The position numbers were made by a program, and so were the translations under genes. The notes under the pieces are model-generated. The model did no database searches. It saw only the letters and a list, made by a program, of their open reading frames with translations, and was not told where the DNA came from. Shown piece by piece: positions 13,698-15,967 of a DNA stretch of 15,967 bases. Position 1 is the stretch's first letter. Each line of letters starts with the position of its first letter. Source of the stretch: Candidatus Pygmaiobacter gallistercoris (GTDB lineage Bacteria; Bacillota; Clostridia; Oscillospirales; Ruminococcaceae); assembly GCA_019113125.1 (NCBI GenBank), contig DXIA01000182.1, forward strand, positions 1 through 15,967, written 5' to 3'.

Positions 13698-14402
13698 TCA
13701 CTCCGACAGGATCCGGCCGTCGGCCGAGAGCACCACCACATGCCAGGGCAAAAATTTGCCGCTGGCCAGGATCGCCCGCTTGACCGCCTGCTCGATGCCG
13801 CCGCAGCAGGGCACCTCCATCCGCAGCACCGTGATGCTGCGGATCTCGTTGTTCTGAAGGATTGCGGTCAGTTTTTCACTGTAGTCCACCGCATCGAGTT
13901 TCGGGCAGCCGATCAGGGTGATGCGGCCCCGGATGAACCGGCGGTGGATATCCCCGTAGGCGAAGGCGGTGCAGTCCGCTGCGACCAGCAGATCGGCGCC
14001 CTCAAAATAGGGGGCGGTCACCGGCACCAGCTTGATCTGCACCGGCCACTGGGAGAGGGCGCTGGGCAGCTCCGGCGCAGCGGCATCAGACGCAGCGTCG
14101 TGGTTCAGCGCACGGCTGCGGCTGCCGGGGCAGCCGCAGGGCTCTTCTGCGCCGGCCTGCTCCTTCGCGGCCTTTGCGGCCAGGACCGCCGCATGGTCGT
14201 AGGCGGGGGCCTCCCGCTCTTCAAAGCTGATCGCGCCGGTCGGGCAGGCGGGCAGACAGTCCCCCAGTCCGTCGCAGTAGTCCTCCCGCATCAGGCGGGC
14301 CTTGCCGTTCACCATACCGATCGCACCCTCGTGACAGGCCTTGGCGCAGAGGCCGCAGCCGTTGCACTTCTCTTCGTCGATCCGGATAATTTTGCGTTTC
14401 AT
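13698..14402 (-). CDS. 4Fe-4S polyferredoxin with cysteine-rich C-terminal domain
   Basis: 234 residues. The ferredoxin domain (1-60) has C13-x2-C16-x2-C19-x3-C23 and a second set, C43, C49 and C53-P, in YCDGLGDCLPACP. In this second set the usual second cysteine of the CxxCxxC triad is L46, so cluster two may be [3Fe-4S]-like or ligated differently. A linker with CGCPGS (C89, C91) leads to a C-terminal domain with a DCTAFAYGDIHRRF motif, LIGCPKLD (C166) and MEVPCCGG (C199, C200). This combination is a recognisable family of anaerobe '4Fe-4S binding proteins'; the electron partner is unknown. ATG 14402 has AGGAGG 8 bases upstream. It is the first gene of a two-gene operon whose promoter carries a CRP/FNR-type dyad. 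Confidence 0.85.
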   Translation of the reverse strand: MKRKIIRIDEEKCNGCGLCAKACHEGAIGMVNGKARLMREDYCDGLGDCLPACPTGAISFEEREAPAYDHAAVLAAKAAKEQAGAEEPCGCPGSRSRALNHDAASDAAAPELPSALSQWPVQIKLVPVTAPYFEGADLLVAADCTAFAYGDIHRRFIRGRITLIGCPKLDAVDYSEKLTAILQNNEIRSITVLRMEVPCCGGIEQAVKRAILASGKFLPWHVVVLSADGRILSE

Positions 14403-14432
14403 CACAGAGACCTCCTGTTTTGTTCTGCACTA

Positions 14433-14441
14433 AGCATACCA
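14433..14441 (-). promoter_or_regulatory. Extended -10 of the ferredoxin operon promoter
   Basis: Minus strand TGGTATGCT (14441-14433). No recognisable -35 lies 16-18 bases upstream, as expected for an activator-dependent promoter. Transcription would start near 14426, 24 bases before ATG 14402. Confidence 0.5.
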
Positions 14442-14459
14442 TCTCGGCCGGTCAATGTA

Positions 14460-14475
14460 TGTTGTCTTTGCAACA
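14460..14475. promoter_or_regulatory. CRP/FNR-type operator dyad upstream of the ferredoxin operon
   Basis: TGTTG (14460-14464), six bases, CAACA (14471-14475): perfect 5-bp arms with N6 spacing, the architecture of CRP/FNR sites. Its centre (14467.5) is 41.5 bases upstream of the predicted start, the classic class II activator position. No T-run follows on either side as a terminator would need. Confidence 0.5.
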
Positions 14476-14490
14476 AAATGAAAACTGCGG

Positions 14491-15030
14491 TCAAAACCAT
14501 TCGTCGTTGCACTGAAAGGCCATCAGAGCGCTGTCGATGCCGAGCAGGATCAGATAGAGACCGGACAGCCAGCGCAGGGTGGTCAGGGTGAAGAGCGGAC
14601 TCATTAGCATCAAAAAGCCCAACACAAGGCCGATGACGTTGAGGACGATGCCAAAGGTGCAACCGCCGCCGTAGAAAAACCGGAGATGGTGCAGGTGGAA
14701 CAGCCGGGAGATGCAGTGGGAGATGAACCAGAGCGGGAACAGGATGGTCAGCGCCAGCGCACCGGTCCGGGGATAGACCAGCAGCATGACACCGGCCATT
14801 ACACTGACGATTCCCGCGATCAGCGAGATGACCGGCCCAAAGCCGAAGTCGTGCGAAAGGCGGGCGTAGATCACCAGATCGGTCACCCCGAGGATTACCG
14901 CGGCGATGCCGTAGAGAAAGACCATGCCGGTCAGCACAAGAGTTGGATGGGCGAGGGCAAGGACCCCCAGCGCGATCAGCAGGATGCCGAGCACCAGCTC
15001 GACCCAGAAAAGACCGGAACGTCTGTTCAT
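14491..15030 (-). CDS. HdeD/DUF308 family membrane protein
   Basis: 179 residues with about six membrane segments (roughly 7-26, 31-56, 66-85, 90-107, 125-145, 149-171). [15 protein letters not shown], an [14 protein letters not shown] pattern and [19 protein letters not shown] follow the duplicated-hairpin pattern of DUF308/HdeD proteins. E. coli HdeD is linked to acid resistance at high cell density; the role here is not known. The ATG overlaps the ftsH stop (ATGA, 15030-15027), and its GGGAGG lies inside the ftsH 3' end, so it is translationally coupled to ftsH. No terminator-like hairpin is seen after it. Confidence 0.85.
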   Translation of the reverse strand: MNRRSGLFWVELVLGILLIALGVLALAHPTLVLTGMVFLYGIAAVILGVTDLVIYARLSHDFGFGPVISLIAGIVSVMAGVMLLVYPRTGALALTILFPLWFISHCISRLFHLHHLRFFYGGGCTFGIVLNVIGLVLGFLMLMSPLFTLTTLRWLSGLYLILLGIDSALMAFQCNDEWF

Positions 15031-15967
15031 TGCTTGTCGCCTCCCGTCAGAATCCGCATGAACTCCTCGCCGGTGATGGTCTCCTTCTCGTAGAGGAACC
15101 GGGCGAGCTCGTCCAGCTTGTCGCGGTTGTCCTCCAGAATCTTCTTCGCTTTTTGGTGCTGGGTGCGGACCAGATCCACCACCCGCCGGTCGATCTCCTT
15201 TTGGGTGTCGGGGGAGCAGGAGAGGGAGGCGTCGCCGCCGAGGTACTGGTTGTTCACCGTCTCCATTGCGACCATGTCGAACTCCTCGCTCATGCCGTAC
15301 CGGCTGATCATCGCGCGGGCGAGCTTGGTCGCCTGTTCGATGTCGTTGGACGCGCCGGTGGTGACCTGCCCGAACACCACCTCTTCGGCGGCCCGGCCGC
15401 CGGTAAAGGTGGCGATCTTGTTCTCAAGCTCCTCCTTGGTCATCAGGTACTTGTCCCCGGTCTCCACCTGCATGGTGTAGCCCAGTGCGCCGGAGGTGCG
15501 GGGGATGATGGTGATCTTCTGGACAGGGGCGGAGCCGGTCTGCTTTGCGGCGACCAGCGCATGGCCGATCTCATGGTAGGCGACGATCCGCTTTTCCTGA
15601 TCCGAGAGCACCGCGTTCTTCTTCTGATAGCCGGCGATGACTACTTCAATGCTCTCCTCGAGGTCCGCCTCGTTGACGATGGTGCGGCCGCTGCGCACCG
15701 CGCGCAGTGCGGCCTCATTGATGATGTTGGCCAGCTCGGCGCCGGACGCGCCGGCCGCCATCCGGGCGACGGTGTGAAAATCGACATCCTCCGCCGTCTT
15801 GATCTTCTTGGCGTGTACCTTCAAGATCGCCTCCCGACCCTGCAGGTCGGGCAGCTCGACCGGCACCCGGCGGTCAAACCGGCCCGGACGGGTCAGTGCG
15901 GGATCCAGGGATTCCGGCCGGTTGGTGGCGGCCAGGATGATCACGCCGGTATTCCCCTCAAAGCCAT
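15027..15967 (-). CDS. ftsH: ATP-dependent zinc metalloprotease FtsH, C-terminal part (partial)
   Basis: The frame enters from the right edge as [16 protein letters not shown] and continues for about 313 residues to the TGA at 15029-15027. It carries the AAA+ second-region-of-homology block ([20 protein letters not shown]), the zinc-binding HEIGH (HEXXH), and the third-ligand aspartate in [13 protein letters not shown]. The tail ending [20 protein letters not shown] is typical. FtsH is a membrane-anchored hexameric protease that degrades unassembled membrane proteins and regulators. The N-terminal transmembrane part and Walker motifs lie outside the window. There is no truncation on the C-terminal side; the end is followed by a 4-base overlap with the HdeD-like gene. 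Confidence 0.95.
   Translation of the reverse strand, partial: GFEGNTGVIILAATNRPESLDPALTRPGRFDRRVPVELPDLQGREAILKVHAKKIKTAEDVDFHTVARMAAGASGAELANIINEAALRAVRSGRTIVNEADLEESIEVVIAGYQKKNAVLSDQEKRIVAYHEIGHALVAAKQTGSAPVQKITIIPRTSGALGYTMQVETGDKYLMTKEELENKIATFTGGRAAEEVVFGQVTTGASNDIEQATKLARAMISRYGMSEEFDMVAMETVNNQYLGGDASLSCSPDTQKEIDRRVVDLVRTQHQKAKKILEDNRDKLDELARFLYEKETITGEEFMRILTGGDKQ

Overview
The window is chromosomal DNA from a GC-rich, Gram-positive anaerobe, most likely a spore-forming member of the Clostridia (Oscillospirales/Ruminococcaceae-like). The evidence is strong GC bias at third codon positions, strong AGGAGG ribosome binding sites with several TTG and GTG starts, sigma-A promoters, a SpoVB-type flippase, a DUF4250 protein, an mltG-U32 gene pair as in Bacillus/Clostridia, and a clostridial-type polyferredoxin with a Crp/Fnr regulator. 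The taxonomic call is inference from gene content. No rRNA, tRNA, insertion sequence, prophage or CRISPR array was seen. Coding density is high and no gene-free stretch reaches 300 bases; the longest gaps are about 170-180 bases and hold promoters and terminators.

Layout. (1) 1-4114, plus strand: the 3' end of mltG, a hairpin terminator, a trhP-type U32 protein, a terminator, a spoVB-like flippase, and a 37-kDa nucleoid-associated protein with its own promoter. (2) 4158-8729, minus strand, read right to left: a DUF4250 protein; a PRK06851-type ATPase with a decayed second P-loop domain; a PadR regulator, HAAS membrane protein and lipoprotein operon; then tatD with a membrane protein of unknown function. 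(3) 8903-11328, plus strand: dapF (diaminopimelate epimerase) and malQ (4-alpha-glucanotransferase). (4) 11371-15967, minus strand: ftsH (cut by the window edge) coupled to an HdeD/DUF308 membrane protein; a polyferredoxin and a small cysteine-motif protein; a Crp/Fnr regulator coupled to a NIF3/YqfO-like domain protein; and a P-loop kinase. Bidirectional terminators separate the convergent blocks at about 4113-4152 and 11332-11373.

How the genes work together. Most are unlinked housekeeping functions: wall synthesis (mltG, dapF, flippase), tRNA modification, glycogen/maltodextrin metabolism and membrane proteolysis. Two sets look regulated. The PadR-HAAS-lipoprotein operon has a consensus promoter followed at once by a 27-bp dyad, which suggests autorepression. 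The ferredoxin operon has a CRP/FNR-type dyad (TGTTG-N6-CAACA) centred 41.5 bp upstream of the predicted start of transcription, and a Crp/Fnr gene lies just downstream. This looks like a redox-responsive module resembling the neighbourhood of hybrid-cluster protein (Hcp) genes, but no hcp is in the window.

I did not find a clearly new multi-gene system. The most interesting points are the Crp/Fnr-ferredoxin module, the duplicated ATPase, the PadR operator, and a recurring TGGTATNCT extended -10 element.
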